Source: Acidilobaceae archaeon (GTDB lineage Archaea; Thermoproteota; Thermoprotei_A; Sulfolobales; Acidilobaceae). Taken from it: DNA of 64,000 nt. Location: contig JALUAM010000007.1 of assembly GCA_027051095.1 (NCBI GenBank), forward strand, positions 1 to 64,000, in the 5' to 3' direction. A program made the translations under genes and the position numbers. Below, one piece after another: positions 8,147 through 15,706 of this stretch. Each line of letters opens with the position of its first letter. Within the stretch, counting starts at the first letter, position 1. Below the pieces are notes generated by a model, which made no database searches, was not told the origin of the DNA, and worked only from the letters and a program-made list of their open reading frames with translations.

Positions 8147-8985
8147 CCCCTGCCCCCTCCGCTCCTCCCGCCTAGCCTGAAGGCTATGTACGAGCCTGCG
8201 AGTAGCCCCAAGACGGCGGCTACTAGGCTCAGCGGGGGTGACTGGGTCAGCAGGAAGGTTAGGCCGCCGGCTATAGCTCCGCCTATCAGGCCCTCGACTG
8301 CTATGAAGCCTGCGGGCGAGGCGGGAGCCGCGGCTTCGGCTTGCTCTTCGCTCTCAGCTCTTACGGGGGCCTGGGATGCCGCGGGAGCCGCAACCTCTAC
8401 GGGCCTGGCGAGCTTAGCCTCAGCAGGCTTCTCGCCGGTGCTGGTCACGTCTACGCCGCAGTTCGGGCAGCTCTTGACTGAGACGTCGTAGCCGCAGACA
8501 GGGCATCTCGGCTCTGTGAAGAGTATTGTGTTCCCGCAGTTCGGGCAGGTGTAGGGCTCCAGCGTGAGGTCGAAGCCGCAGTTGTAGCAGTGATGCCTCT
8601 TCCCCTCAACGTACTCGGCTGCCGTCTTAACGATCCTCTCTATTACGGCTTTATCGCCGTAGGCTAGGAAGAGGAGGCTCCTAGCTCTCGAGACCCCAAC
8701 AGCGGCGCCCTTCTTGGTAACTGCTATTATCCGCTCCCACTCCTCGCCGGTCAAGTCCTTAAGGTATATGTCGCCGGCGAACTCTAGGTCGACCGCGGCA
8801 GCGGCGGCGCTCTCAGCCCTCTCCCTAGGAATATCGCCCTTATAGTCGAGGGGGAACCCCTCGTTCACGACCACTATGTAAGAAACGCCGTGGAGTCTGG
8901 AAAGCTTGCTTGTGAGCCTAGATGCAAGGACCACTATGTCCTCCTGCTGCTCGACACCCCTGCTCTCCCTAGGAGGTTCTGCCAC
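8143..8985 (-). CDS. Roadblock-like domain + double zinc ribbon + membrane anchor protein
   Basis: 280 residues in three parts. Residues 15-128 have the length and strand/helix pattern of a Roadblock/LC7 domain (HGVSYIVVVNEGFPLDY then a long Ala-rich helix and AVGVSRARSLLFLAYGD). Residues 133-176 hold four CxxC pairs (C133/136, 147/150, 161/164, 173/176), giving two zinc ribbons. A disordered Ala/Pro/Glu linker (180-225) follows, and two hydrophobic segments (about 228-247 and 252-270) end in a short Arg/Gly tail. It is probably membrane-tethered with the ribbons and Roadblock domain in the cytoplasm. It lies 11 bp downstream of the 176-aa gene and in one operon with the small Roadblock protein. 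The combination suggests a scaffold or GTPase-regulator role (inference). Confidence 0.65.
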   Translation of the reverse strand: MAEPPRESRGVEQQEDIVVLASRLTSKLSRLHGVSYIVVVNEGFPLDYKGDIPRERAESAAAAAVDLEFAGDIYLKDLTGEEWERIIAVTKKGAAVGVSRARSLLFLAYGDKAVIERIVKTAAEYVEGKRHHCYNCGFDLTLEPYTCPNCGNTILFTEPRCPVCGYDVSVKSCPNCGVDVTSTGEKPAEAKLARPVEVAAPAASQAPVRAESEEQAEAAAPASPAGFIAVEGLIGGAIAGGLTFLLTQSPPLSLVAAVLGLLAGSYIAFRLGGRSGGGRG

Positions 8986-8996
8986 TTCGGCGCCCC

Positions 8997-9527
8997 CTAC
9001 CTGACGATGACTTCTATCACTAAAGGCTCGTCCGGGCTCTTCTGTGGGTTAACCTTAACCCTCACCTGGGCGTCGGGCCTAACCTTCCTTATAGCCTTCC
9101 TAACTATGGCAGCTACTATGAACGACTCAGGGCTTAGCGTGAACGTTATGCCCTTCTTGGCTAGCATAAGGGCTACCGGCTTGAAGATGCTGTCATAGAT
9201 TTTTATTACGTACTTGTCGCCCGTCTTCTCACCGTCAGTGGGGACCTCGACCTCAACCTTCTCGCTTATACCGAGCATCTTAAGGCTCTTAGGTATATCC
9301 TCCTTTAGGTCCTTAATCTCGTGTACTTCGAAGCCTACCTCCTCCAGCAGCTCCTCTAGGAAGTCGCCTATCTCCTTTATCAACAGCTGCGTCATCGCAG
9401 CGGCTCCAGCCCCCAGGGTCTTGTTAAGGGCTATTTGGTACCCGGCTATGATTGCGTTTAAGAGGCCGCTTGGGACCTCAATCTTCTCCTTCAAAGTGAA
9501 CTCTCCTCCACGGAACCCCTCAGACAT
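8997..9527 (-). CDS. Conserved hypothetical protein, 176 aa, Roadblock operon
   Basis: Middle gene of the three-gene minus-strand operon 9913 to 8143. An amphipathic N-terminal helical region (LLNAIIAGYQIALNKTLGAGAAAMTQLLIKEI) is followed by an alpha/beta part (YVIKIYDSIFKPVALMLAKKG, then PESFIVAAIVRKAIRKV) ending in two strands (VRVKV, LVIEVIV). The glycine/alanine-rich helix pair looks like a dimerisation or ligand-pocket element, but I do not recognise the family. No membrane helices, no metal-binding cysteines. Its tight spacing with Roadblock genes on both sides suggests a shared complex. Confidence 0.6.
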   Translation of the reverse strand: MSEGFRGGEFTLKEKIEVPSGLLNAIIAGYQIALNKTLGAGAAAMTQLLIKEIGDFLEELLEEVGFEVHEIKDLKEDIPKSLKMLGISEKVEVEVPTDGEKTGDKYVIKIYDSIFKPVALMLAKKGITFTLSPESFIVAAIVRKAIRKVRPDAQVRVKVNPQKSPDEPLVIEVIVR

Positions 9528-9547
9528 AGCCCCTCACCCTGGAGGGG

Positions 9548-9913
9548 CTAGAGCATGCCAGCTATCCTTGGGCCCTGCTTCTTGATCTCGTATCTCACCC
9601 TGCCGAGCATCGCCTGGTTCCTGTCAGCCATGACGGCTAGCAGGTGCTCTCCGCCTATGTCCTGTATCAGGAAGTAGTGGCCGGGGAACTCTAGTGTGAG
9701 TATCTCCGGCTTGCCCATCTCCAGCTCGCTACCCAGCTGGTTGACGGAGCCGTAGACCGCGGTGACCATGGCGGCCACGGCGTCGTCCTCTATGTTCATC
9801 GTGCCCGAGGTAACCTTCTCTACCACGAATCCCTCTTTGCTTATCACGAATACAGCGGTTATGCCGGGGGTCCTTATCATCTCGCTAAGGACCCTCTGAA
9901 CCGGGGTAGCCAT
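9548..9913 (-). CDS. Roadblock/LC7 domain protein (MglB-like), 121 aa
   Basis: A single Roadblock/LC7 domain: an N-terminal helix (VQRVLSEMIRTP), two strands around GITAVFVISKEGFVVEKV, a long Ala/Val helix (DAVAAMVTAVYGSVNQL), three strands (ILTLEFPGHYFLIQDIGGEHLLAVM) and a C-terminal helix. Such proteins dimerise and in bacteria regulate small Ras-like GTPases such as MglA. The ATG at 9913 (MATPVQRV) with GGAGGGG 6-8 nt upstream is the start; the frame upstream to 10093 is a shadow of the PP-loop gene. First gene of the cluster operon. No Ras-like GTPase gene lies in this window. Confidence 0.82.
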   Translation of the reverse strand: MATPVQRVLSEMIRTPGITAVFVISKEGFVVEKVTSGTMNIEDDAVAAMVTAVYGSVNQLGSELEMGKPEILTLEFPGHYFLIQDIGGEHLLAVMADRNQAMLGRVRYEIKKQGPRIAGML

Positions 9914-10017
9914 TCCCAACCCCTCCAGGGTTATCCGGGTATAGTAAAACTGGTTCCACCCTATTAAATCATTATGAAGTGCCTGGGGGCTCAGGTTAAA
10001 CATTATGGTTGCAAACG

Positions 10018-11013
10018 CTAGCTCCTTGGGAGGGATGCCACCCTGAGCGTATATATGGGCTTGGATATGCCCGCTTCCTCGAGTATCTCGCATAGCTTGC
10101 AGAGCCTTCTCCCGGGCGTGGTGGGCTCGCCGCAGCGCTCACACCTACCCAGCGCCTCGAGGTCCCCCCGGGCGGCTAGCGGTGCCAGAGCCTCGTCGAG
10201 GGATTCCATGAGCTTCATAAGGGTGCCGGGCCTCTCCCACTCAACCCTGTAGAGGGCCTCCCTGACACGCGCCCTGAGCGTGGGCTGCAGATTTATGAAC
10301 ATGCACTCCGTCTCCTGCATCGGATACCCCTTGAGGTGGGCCAGGGCGGCGGTCTCCCACTCGTAGACCTTCCTCAAGGGCTTCACGCGTGGGAGCACGT
10401 CGCTCGTGCGGGGCCTATGGAGAGGGTGCATCTTCACCAGGCCTGCTACGTCGCCCCTCAGAAAGTTTATGACTGCTGTCTGGGCCTCATCGTCAAGGTT
10501 GTGGGCTGTGGCAACCTTAGTCGCCCCGTAGGTCCTAGCCACGGCGTTAATGATCCTCCTCCTAGATATGCCGCAGTACGTGCAGGGCGAGTACCTCAGC
10601 CCCCTTCTACGCGCCCTCACGATGATCTCGTAGAGGCTATGGCCAACGTACTCCCTTATACTGGTTACTACGACGTCGATCCCCCGCTCCCTGGCTACGG
10701 CCTTCAGCCTCCTCACATCATCCTCTCTATTATACCCCGGTATGCCCTCGACCACGGAGACCCCAAGCACTCTCGAAGGCTTAGCAATCTCCCCTATCAC
10801 GTCAAGCAGCACATAGCTATCCTTACCCCCGCTCAGGGCAAGCATTAACACGTCGCCCGGCTCGAACATACGCCACTTCTCAGCCTCCCTCCTAGCCCTA
10901 GCGACTATATCCTCCCTGAAACACTCCAAGCAGAGAGCTCTGCCAGTATGCCTCTGAAAGACGACTGCCCGCCTAGCGCCGCACACATCGCACGGCTTCA
11001 AAGCACAACCCAC
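10018..11013 (-). CDS. ttuA: tRNA 2-thiolation PP-loop enzyme, TtuA/Ncs6 family
   Basis: Adenylates and thiolates uridine or cytidine in tRNA. Zn-binding CDVC (8-11) and CLEC (28-31) at the N-terminus; PP-loop SGGKDS at 61-66; the three cysteines expected for the 4Fe-4S cluster at C144 and C147 (CTYC) and C237 (TECMF); and a C-terminal zinc finger with CERC and CKLC near 290-306. Length 331 fits TtuA (s2T54 in thermophiles); the Ncs6 (wobble U34) activity in the same family cannot be excluded. GTG start at 11013; an AT-rich promoter region is shared divergently with the gene at 11100. Confidence 0.82.
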   Translation of the reverse strand: MGCALKPCDVCGARRAVVFQRHTGRALCLECFREDIVARARREAEKWRMFEPGDVLMLALSGGKDSYVLLDVIGEIAKPSRVLGVSVVEGIPGYNREDDVRRLKAVARERGIDVVVTSIREYVGHSLYEIIVRARRRGLRYSPCTYCGISRRRIINAVARTYGATKVATAHNLDDEAQTAVINFLRGDVAGLVKMHPLHRPRTSDVLPRVKPLRKVYEWETAALAHLKGYPMQETECMFINLQPTLRARVREALYRVEWERPGTLMKLMESLDEALAPLAARGDLEALGRCERCGEPTTPGRRLCKLCEILEEAGISKPIYTLRVASLPRS

Positions 11014-11099
11014 ATTTTAAAAATTTTATGGCTACAGTACGCATAAAAATAAATTTTATATTAATATTAAATGGGAGGTTAATTCTCTGGAGGTGAAAC

Positions 11100-11315
11100 T
11101 TGACCGAAGAACGTGTTGTTAAAATCAAAAATATCAAATCTGACATACTAATGGCGATTCTTGACTTAATTGTTGAATGTACCGGAGTGAACGTTGAAAT
11201 TTACAAGCCTAGGTTATCATTTACGTATCATGTAAGATTTAAGGGTGAGAACATTAATAGGGCTATCAATATGCTTGCAAGGTTTTGTGCTAAAAGTGGG
11301 TGCAAAATTTCCTGA
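11100..11315 (+). CDS. Hypothetical protein, 71 aa, AT-rich
   Basis: Starts at TTG 11100 with a strong GGAGGTG site 7 nt upstream and an AT-rich promoter region before it. It has a beta-helix-beta-helix look (ERVVKIKNIKS, ILMAILDLIVE, LSFTYHVRFKG, AINMLARFCAKSG), like a small ACT- or ferredoxin-fold domain. Its codon use is clearly more AT-rich than that of its neighbours, and the DNA on both sides (11014-11400) is AT-rich too, which hints at a recently acquired or poorly ameliorated segment. No family recognised. Confidence 0.6.
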   Translation: MTEERVVKIKNIKSDILMAILDLIVECTGVNVEIYKPRLSFTYHVRFKGENINRAINMLARFCAKSGCKIS

Positions 11316-11396
11316 AACATTCTGAAACACACTGCAAAATAATTATATCTGTTTAAAATGTTTGATATATTTACAAATTGTAGAATTGTTATATTG

Positions 11397-11484
11397 TGGT
11401 GCGGGGGGTGGGATTTGAACCCACGCAGGCCTACGCCATCGGGTCCTGAGCCCGACCCCTTTGGCCAGGCTCGGGCACCCCCGC
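11397..11484 (-). tRNA. tRNA-Leu (anticodon CAG)
   Basis: Class II tRNA on the minus strand: acceptor GCGGGGG, anticodon loop CTCAGGA (CAG), a long variable arm (ATGGCGTAGGCCT region), T-arm GGTTCAAATCC and encoded ACCA. The long variable arm with this anticodon identifies a leucine tRNA. Confidence 0.95.
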
Positions 11485-11557
11485 GCCATTATAACCGATT
11501 TTCTCGGTGGCGGGGTTTTTAGCGTTTAAGGGGTTCAGGGACACTCTTGTTCTTCGC

Positions 11558-11624
11558 GGGGCGGCTGTGAAGTAGCTCTGCAACTCTGAGTGGGTGATGA
11601 ATAACGGGTCTGCTGAGCCGCTCC
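11558..11624 (+). ncRNA. C/D box sRNA (2'-O-methylation guide)
   Basis: Textbook arrangement: terminal stem GGGGCGGC (11558-11565) with GCCGCTCC (11617-11624), 8 bp including one G-U; box C GTGAAGT (11567-11573, degenerate); exactly 12 nt of guide; box D' CTGA (11586-11589); 4-nt spacer; perfect box C' GTGATGA (11594-11600); exactly 12 nt of guide; box D CTGA (11613-11616). The two guides are AGCTCTGCAACT and ATAACGGGTCTG; by the N+5 rule they would direct methylation in AGTTG*CAGAGCT and CAGAC*CCGTTAT. I could not place these targets in rRNA or tRNA by eye. It ends 16 bp before the DUF432 start. Confidence 0.85.
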
Positions 11625-11640
11625 TGGGGGGCGTTGTATT

Positions 11641-12372
11641 GTGTTCGGAGTGATCGGCGACGGCTTCGAGGCGGCTGTGGCGGGGTTTAAGGTTAGGGTT
11701 GAGGGGGTCGGCGAGTTCAGGGTTTACGTAAGGGAGGCGGACGGTGATGTGAAGTCTAGGGTCATGGTAGCTAGGGCTTTAAGGCTCATGCTGGTGCCGT
11801 ACCCTCCCTTCCTGCTCCCCCTGCAGGACCTGGTTAGCTGCCTCTACCTCAGGCTTGAGAGCCCCGTAGTAGTGCCGGCGGGCTCTTCCGTCTCCTTCAC
11901 CGTGCCGATACCATACGACTACGCCGTGGTTGCTTCCGGCGGCGGTGGCCACACCCTAGTAGACATATTCCCCTCGGAGGCGGGGCCCCCTAAGATGGCC
12001 GTCTACGGGGACCTCATGGAGGGCCTTCTATGCAGGTATTACAGGGCCGAGGTTAACCCCGAGGAGCCCCCCAGAGGGTCGGCTGCGTCGAGGGTAGAGG
12101 TTGTCAACGAGTCCGGCGAGCAGGTGAGCCTCTCTAGGATAGTAGCGCCTAGGCGGGGCCTCGAGATGATATACAACCCGTCGACAGGCGATGTGGTCGC
12201 CAGCGGCGTCAGGGTTAGGGTGAGGGGCTTCAACGAGGCGGAGGTGACGTATACGCCGCCCCCCGAGCTTGAGGGCTACGTAGCCGTGCCGACGGTCGAG
12301 AGGGAGAAGAGGCTGCTAGAGGTTCTAAGCGGTAGGTTGCACAACAGGATAGTGATGACGTGGGGGCTGTAG
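11641..12372 (+). CDS. DUF432-like archaeal protein, 243 aa
   Basis: GTG start at 11641. Beta-rich protein with a conserved look: VVVPAGSSVSFTVPIPYDYAVV near residues 78-100, a YGD segment near 121 and VPTVEREKRLLEVL near the C-terminus. It resembles the archaeal DUF432 family, whose genes are often next to MscS-type channels, and here it sits 13 bp upstream of one. No membrane segment. A regulatory or accessory role for the channel is inferred only from the pairing. Confidence 0.6.
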   Translation: MFGVIGDGFEAAVAGFKVRVEGVGEFRVYVREADGDVKSRVMVARALRLMLVPYPPFLLPLQDLVSCLYLRLESPVVVPAGSSVSFTVPIPYDYAVVASGGGGHTLVDIFPSEAGPPKMAVYGDLMEGLLCRYYRAEVNPEEPPRGSAASRVEVVNESGEQVSLSRIVAPRRGLEMIYNPSTGDVVASGVRVRVRGFNEAEVTYTPPPELEGYVAVPTVEREKRLLEVLSGRLHNRIVMTWGL

Positions 12373-12385
12373 GGGTGTTACTGCG

Positions 12386-13261
12386 GTGCCCCTAGGGATT
12401 GAGGGCCTAGTGCCGGAGGGGCTGGAGGCCGGCATAGCCAGCGCCGCCAGAGCGCTGGTCATACTACTCGCGACGCTGGTCCTCGCCATAGTGCTGAGGA
12501 GGAGGGTCTACGAGCTTGCATCACGCAGGCTGTCACGCGACCTGGCCTCGATAGCCTCCAAGGCCATAGCCTACACGGTGGCAGCCCTCGGCGTCGTCGG
12601 AGCCCTAGCCCAGCTGGGCGTAGATATAAGCGTGTTCCTGCTGGCGGGCGGCATAGCGGGCATAATTATAGGCATAGCGAGCCAGACAGTGGCTTCTAAC
12701 TTCCTATCCGGCCTCTTCCTCTACCTCGAGAGGCCTTTCAAGGAGGGAGACCCTGTCTCAATAGACGGCGTCGGCGGCGTCATATACGACGTGTCGATAA
12801 TGAGTTCCAAGGTCAGGAGGTGGGACGGCGTGGTCGTCAGGATACCAAACGACGCGGTGTTCAGGAGCAGGATAGAGGTGTACAATAGGAGCCTGGCTAG
12901 GAGAGTCGAGTACAGGGTCCCCGTAGCCTACTGGAGCGACGTCGACCGCGCTATGAAAGCTATACTGGAATCCCTCGAGAGGGAAGAGCTAGTCCTAGCC
13001 GAGCCTCCCCCCGAAGTGTTCATAGACTCCCTGGGCGACCGTGGCCCCGAGCTGCTAGTCAGGTTCTGGGCGCCCAGCCAGTACTGGTTCCAGGCTAAGA
13101 TGAGGGCTCTGAAACTGATAAAAGAAGCCCTCGAGTCCGAGGGCATAGAGATACCGGTACCCCCCCGGAAGCTCTTCATCGAGGCGGGCGGGGGCGAAGC
13201 CAAAATAGCCAGCGGGGCGGGTAGCATTACTAGGGAGCGGACCGGGCCCGAGCCTCGCTAG
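12386..13261 (+). CDS. mscS: MscS-family small-conductance mechanosensitive channel
   Basis: Releases solutes under membrane tension. Membrane segments at about 19-36, 52-70 and the pore-lining TM3 around 75-105, whose Gly/Ala-rich GGIAGIIIGIASQTVASNFLSG matches the MscS pore helix. The beta domain follows with ERPFKEGDPVSIDG and VRIPNDAVFRS, both classic MscS blocks. Length 291 is typical. GTG start at 12386, co-transcribed with the DUF432-like gene. Confidence 0.9.
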   Translation: MPLGIEGLVPEGLEAGIASAARALVILLATLVLAIVLRRRVYELASRRLSRDLASIASKAIAYTVAALGVVGALAQLGVDISVFLLAGGIAGIIIGIASQTVASNFLSGLFLYLERPFKEGDPVSIDGVGGVIYDVSIMSSKVRRWDGVVVRIPNDAVFRSRIEVYNRSLARRVEYRVPVAYWSDVDRAMKAILESLEREELVLAEPPPEVFIDSLGDRGPELLVRFWAPSQYWFQAKMRALKLIKEALESEGIEIPVPPRKLFIEAGGGEAKIASGAGSITRERTGPEPR

Positions 13262-13377
13262 GAGGCTATGGGGAGCCCGACCACCGTATGAGCCCTCGGG
13301 GCGATGACGCGGCGCCGCGCTCACGCTGAAACTAGATAAATATTCTAATCAACACTCTACTGTTGGGGTGGGGCTTC

Positions 13378-14100
13378 GTGCCCACCCTGAGGACGGGCCT
13401 GGTGATAGCCGCTGCATACGCCGACAAGGTCAGGAGGGTGCTTTTCGCGCAGCTAAGGGATAAGATAAAGCAGGGAGAGCTCACAAACACGGATGTCGCG
13501 GCGGCAGCGGGCAGGTTCAACAGGTTCTTATTCGAGGTTTTGGTCAACAAGCTCAAAGTCGATAAGCTAGATGTTGTGAGGATACAGGTTGACTACGAGG
13601 TTGTAGACGGCAATATAGACTTCAAGCTTGATACCCTCAGGATAGAGGTCTGGAGGAGGGTGGCCCCCGAGGAGATAGAGCCTATAGTTAAGGAGTCCGC
13701 TGGAAAGTATGACGAAATTGTGGGAGGCGCCATACAATTCGAGGTCGAGAAAGTCGGCTCCACCGCCACGGGTGACATAGTCTACAAGCTGGTGTTCCAG
13801 GGGAGGGACGTAGGCGCCCTCGTCGTTACCCCCCTCGACGGCGAGGCCCTAGTAAGGGGCGCAGTGGTGGAGCCCACCCCGCTCAAGCTCTCGAGGACCA
13901 AGATATCCTTTGAGGGGGACCTAGACGAGTTTATAAAGCAGAGGGTATCGGAGATCATGGAGAATGCTTCTAACGTCGAGAGGAGGGAGGCCGATAAGGT
14001 TGTCAGGGAGATACTGGCAATGGTTGAGATAGCAGAGAGGGCTGAGCAGGAGGCGGCTGAAGAGGCGGCTAAGTACGAGGACCTGGGCGAGTCCTACTAG
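13378..14100 (+). CDS. DUF2258-family archaeal protein
   Basis: The N-terminus TGLVIAAAYADKVRRVLFAQL is characteristic of the archaeal DUF2258 family. An alpha/beta core and an acidic C-terminal coiled helix (about 200-240, rich in Glu and Ala) follow. The GTG at 13378 has a GGGGTGGGGC site just upstream, and a TATA-like GATAAATAT at 13334-13342 puts the transcript start near 13365; the TTG at 13363 would then be at the transcript's first bases. The molecular function of the family is not known to me. Confidence 0.75.
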   Translation: MPTLRTGLVIAAAYADKVRRVLFAQLRDKIKQGELTNTDVAAAAGRFNRFLFEVLVNKLKVDKLDVVRIQVDYEVVDGNIDFKLDTLRIEVWRRVAPEEIEPIVKESAGKYDEIVGGAIQFEVEKVGSTATGDIVYKLVFQGRDVGALVVTPLDGEALVRGAVVEPTPLKLSRTKISFEGDLDEFIKQRVSEIMENASNVERREADKVVREILAMVEIAERAEQEAAEEAAKYEDLGESY

Positions 14101-14112
14101 AGAGAAGGGTTA

Positions 14113-15225
14113 TCAGAATACGGGCACTGGCAGGTGGAAGCTCCTAGGCTTATACCTCCCCTTTATGTTTAGCTTGTAGCCACACTTCGGGCATCTGTTA
14201 TCGCTCGTTAGCCTCCAATCAACTATGGCGAAGCCCTCGCGGTCTACGACCTTGTAGCCGCACCTGGGGCAGTAGGTATCCTCTAGGGGGTGGCCCCAGA
14301 CATTGCCTATGTAGACGTGCTTGAGGCCCTCCTCCATAGCTATCTTGGCCAGGTTTTCCAAGGTCTTGACTGGGGTGTGGGGCAGATGCCTTAGCTTGTA
14401 GTCGGGGTGGAACCTGAGCAAGTGGAAGGGCGTCTCGGGGCCTAGGTTCTCCACGACCCATCTGGCTAGCTTCCTCACGTACTCGGGTTTGTCGCCTATC
14501 TGTGGTACAACCAGGTTGGTCACCTCTATCCACCATCCCTTCTCCTTCATGGCAAGCATGCTCTCAAATATGGGCTCCGGGTCGGGCACGAACATTATCT
14601 TCCTATAGAACTCGGGGTCACCGCCCCCCTTGAAGTCGACTGTAGCCGCGTCCATGAGGCCTTCGAGCTCGTCCACAGCCTCTGGCGTTATGTAGCCGTT
14701 TGTGACCATGGTGTTGAAGAGGCCATACTTCTTCGCTATCCTAGCCGTGTCCTGTAGCAGCTCGAAGAATATTGTGGGCTCGTTGTAGGTGTAGGTCATG
14801 CCGTCCGCTCCGTGTTTGAGGGCGGTAAGCACTATATCCTCGGGCTCCCTGAAGAAACCGTAAAGTCCCTTCTCGAGCCTCGACTGGCTTATCTCGAAGT
14901 TCTGGCAGAACTGGCAGTAGAAGTTGCAGCCCGCGGTGCTGATGCTCAGGACGACGCTGCCCGGGTTGAAGTGAAGCAGAGGCTTCTTCTCTATGGGGTC
15001 TAGGTTCATGGCCGTTAATAAGCCGTAAACTAGCGTGTACAGCCTCCCGCCTATATTCTTCCTGACGCCACACGCCCCATACTTGCCGGGAGCTATATAA
15101 CACCTACGATGGCACAGGTCACACTTGACCCATCCCTCGCCTCTCTCAGGCGCCTCTCTCCAGATCCTGGCAGGCTTCACGTGGGGCTTCTTGAGGAGCG
15201 AATCGTCCATTCTAAGGCCGCTCAT
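14113..15225 (-). CDS. amrS: AmmeMemoRadiSam-system radical SAM enzyme
   Basis: Radical SAM protein with the CNFYCQFC motif (C100, C104, C107), preceded by an N-terminal Cys set (CDLC at 35-38, C42, C52) and followed by two C-terminal zinc ribbons (CPRC near 321, CPKC near 343). The overall layout (KCDLCHRRC, GKYGACGVR, MNLDPIEKKPLLHF, MTYTYNEPTIF) is that of the AmrS-type, PflA-like enzymes encoded with AMMECR1 and Memo in many archaea. Neither partner is next to it here. The substrate of the system is unsettled. The start is followed upstream by TATA-like DNA and a CGATTTAAATCG palindrome. Confidence 0.88.
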   Translation of the reverse strand: MSGLRMDDSLLKKPHVKPARIWREAPERGEGWVKCDLCHRRCYIAPGKYGACGVRKNIGGRLYTLVYGLLTAMNLDPIEKKPLLHFNPGSVVLSISTAGCNFYCQFCQNFEISQSRLEKGLYGFFREPEDIVLTALKHGADGMTYTYNEPTIFFELLQDTARIAKKYGLFNTMVTNGYITPEAVDELEGLMDAATVDFKGGGDPEFYRKIMFVPDPEPIFESMLAMKEKGWWIEVTNLVVPQIGDKPEYVRKLARWVVENLGPETPFHLLRFHPDYKLRHLPHTPVKTLENLAKIAMEEGLKHVYIGNVWGHPLEDTYCPRCGYKVVDREGFAIVDWRLTSDNRCPKCGYKLNIKGRYKPRSFHLPVPVF

Positions 15226-15307
15226 AGTCTAAACCACCCCCCGTAGATATATAAGTCGTTTTTCGATTTAAATCGGCCTACCTAATCGAAGGATTAGAAC
15301 AAAGCTT

Positions 15308-15351
15308 TAAGCTAGCCCACCGCGATAACGCGGGTGGCCCCTTAAGGCTTA
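15308..15351 (+). promoter_or_regulatory. Long stem-loop upstream of the zinc protein gene
   Basis: TAAGC (15308-15312) pairs with GCTTA (15347-15351), enclosing an inner stem CCACCGCG/CGCGGGTGG (15317-15324 with 15329-15337, one bulged G) capped by ATAA. It ends 18 bp before the start at 15370. It could be a structured leader, a small RNA or a terminator; nothing favours one of these strongly. Confidence 0.35.
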
Positions 15352-15369
15352 GAGGGCTCTGCACGTCGG

Positions 15370-15669
15370 GTGCGTTACGAAATGGATAGAGACTCGGAGC
15401 GTTGCTCCTTGTGCAGGAACTGGCGCCCCCATATATTCTACCCTGTGCTGGGCTACTGCACAGTCAAGGGTAGGCTCACATTTGACGATGACTGGTGCGA
15501 AAGCTTCATGAGGATAAGCTACGACGAGGAGAGATTTTACTGGTGCCTGACTTGCAGGATGAGGCTTACCTCTCAAGAGGCGAGGGAGCACGCCTCTAAG
15601 GGGCATAAGGTTTACTTATCAGGCTATATTGACCCTGACGTGAGGGAGGAAATATACGACGCTTTTTGA
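15370..15669 (+). CDS. Small cysteine-rich (putative zinc-binding) protein, 99 aa
   Basis: Contains CSLCRNW near residue 12, then C30, C43 and a CLTC pair near 59, with HASKGH at 74-79; these can form one or two metal sites. The middle (CTVKGRLTFDDDWCESF) resembles proteins that carry a C-x-D-D-x-C type cluster or zinc site. GTG start at 15370, ATG at 15382 possible. It lies 37 bp upstream of the ferredoxin oxidoreductase alpha gene and may be co-transcribed with it. Function unknown. Confidence 0.6.
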   Translation: MRYEMDRDSERCSLCRNWRPHIFYPVLGYCTVKGRLTFDDDWCESFMRISYDEERFYWCLTCRMRLTSQEAREHASKGHKVYLSGYIDPDVREEIYDAF

Positions 15670-15706
15670 CTCTCTAATGCTAGCAGTTATCCATCGGGGA
15701 AGCCTT

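Noticed and set aside
9914-10093. N-terminal extension of the Roadblock protein to 10093
   Set aside because: Overlaps the end of the ttuA gene; ATG 9913 follows a GGAGGGG site and fits the domain boundary.
13300-13330. C/D box look-alike (GCGATGA ... CTGA)
   Set aside because: The spacing is 18 nt, there is no second box pair and no terminal stem; the CGCGGCGCCGCG palindrome explains part of the pattern.
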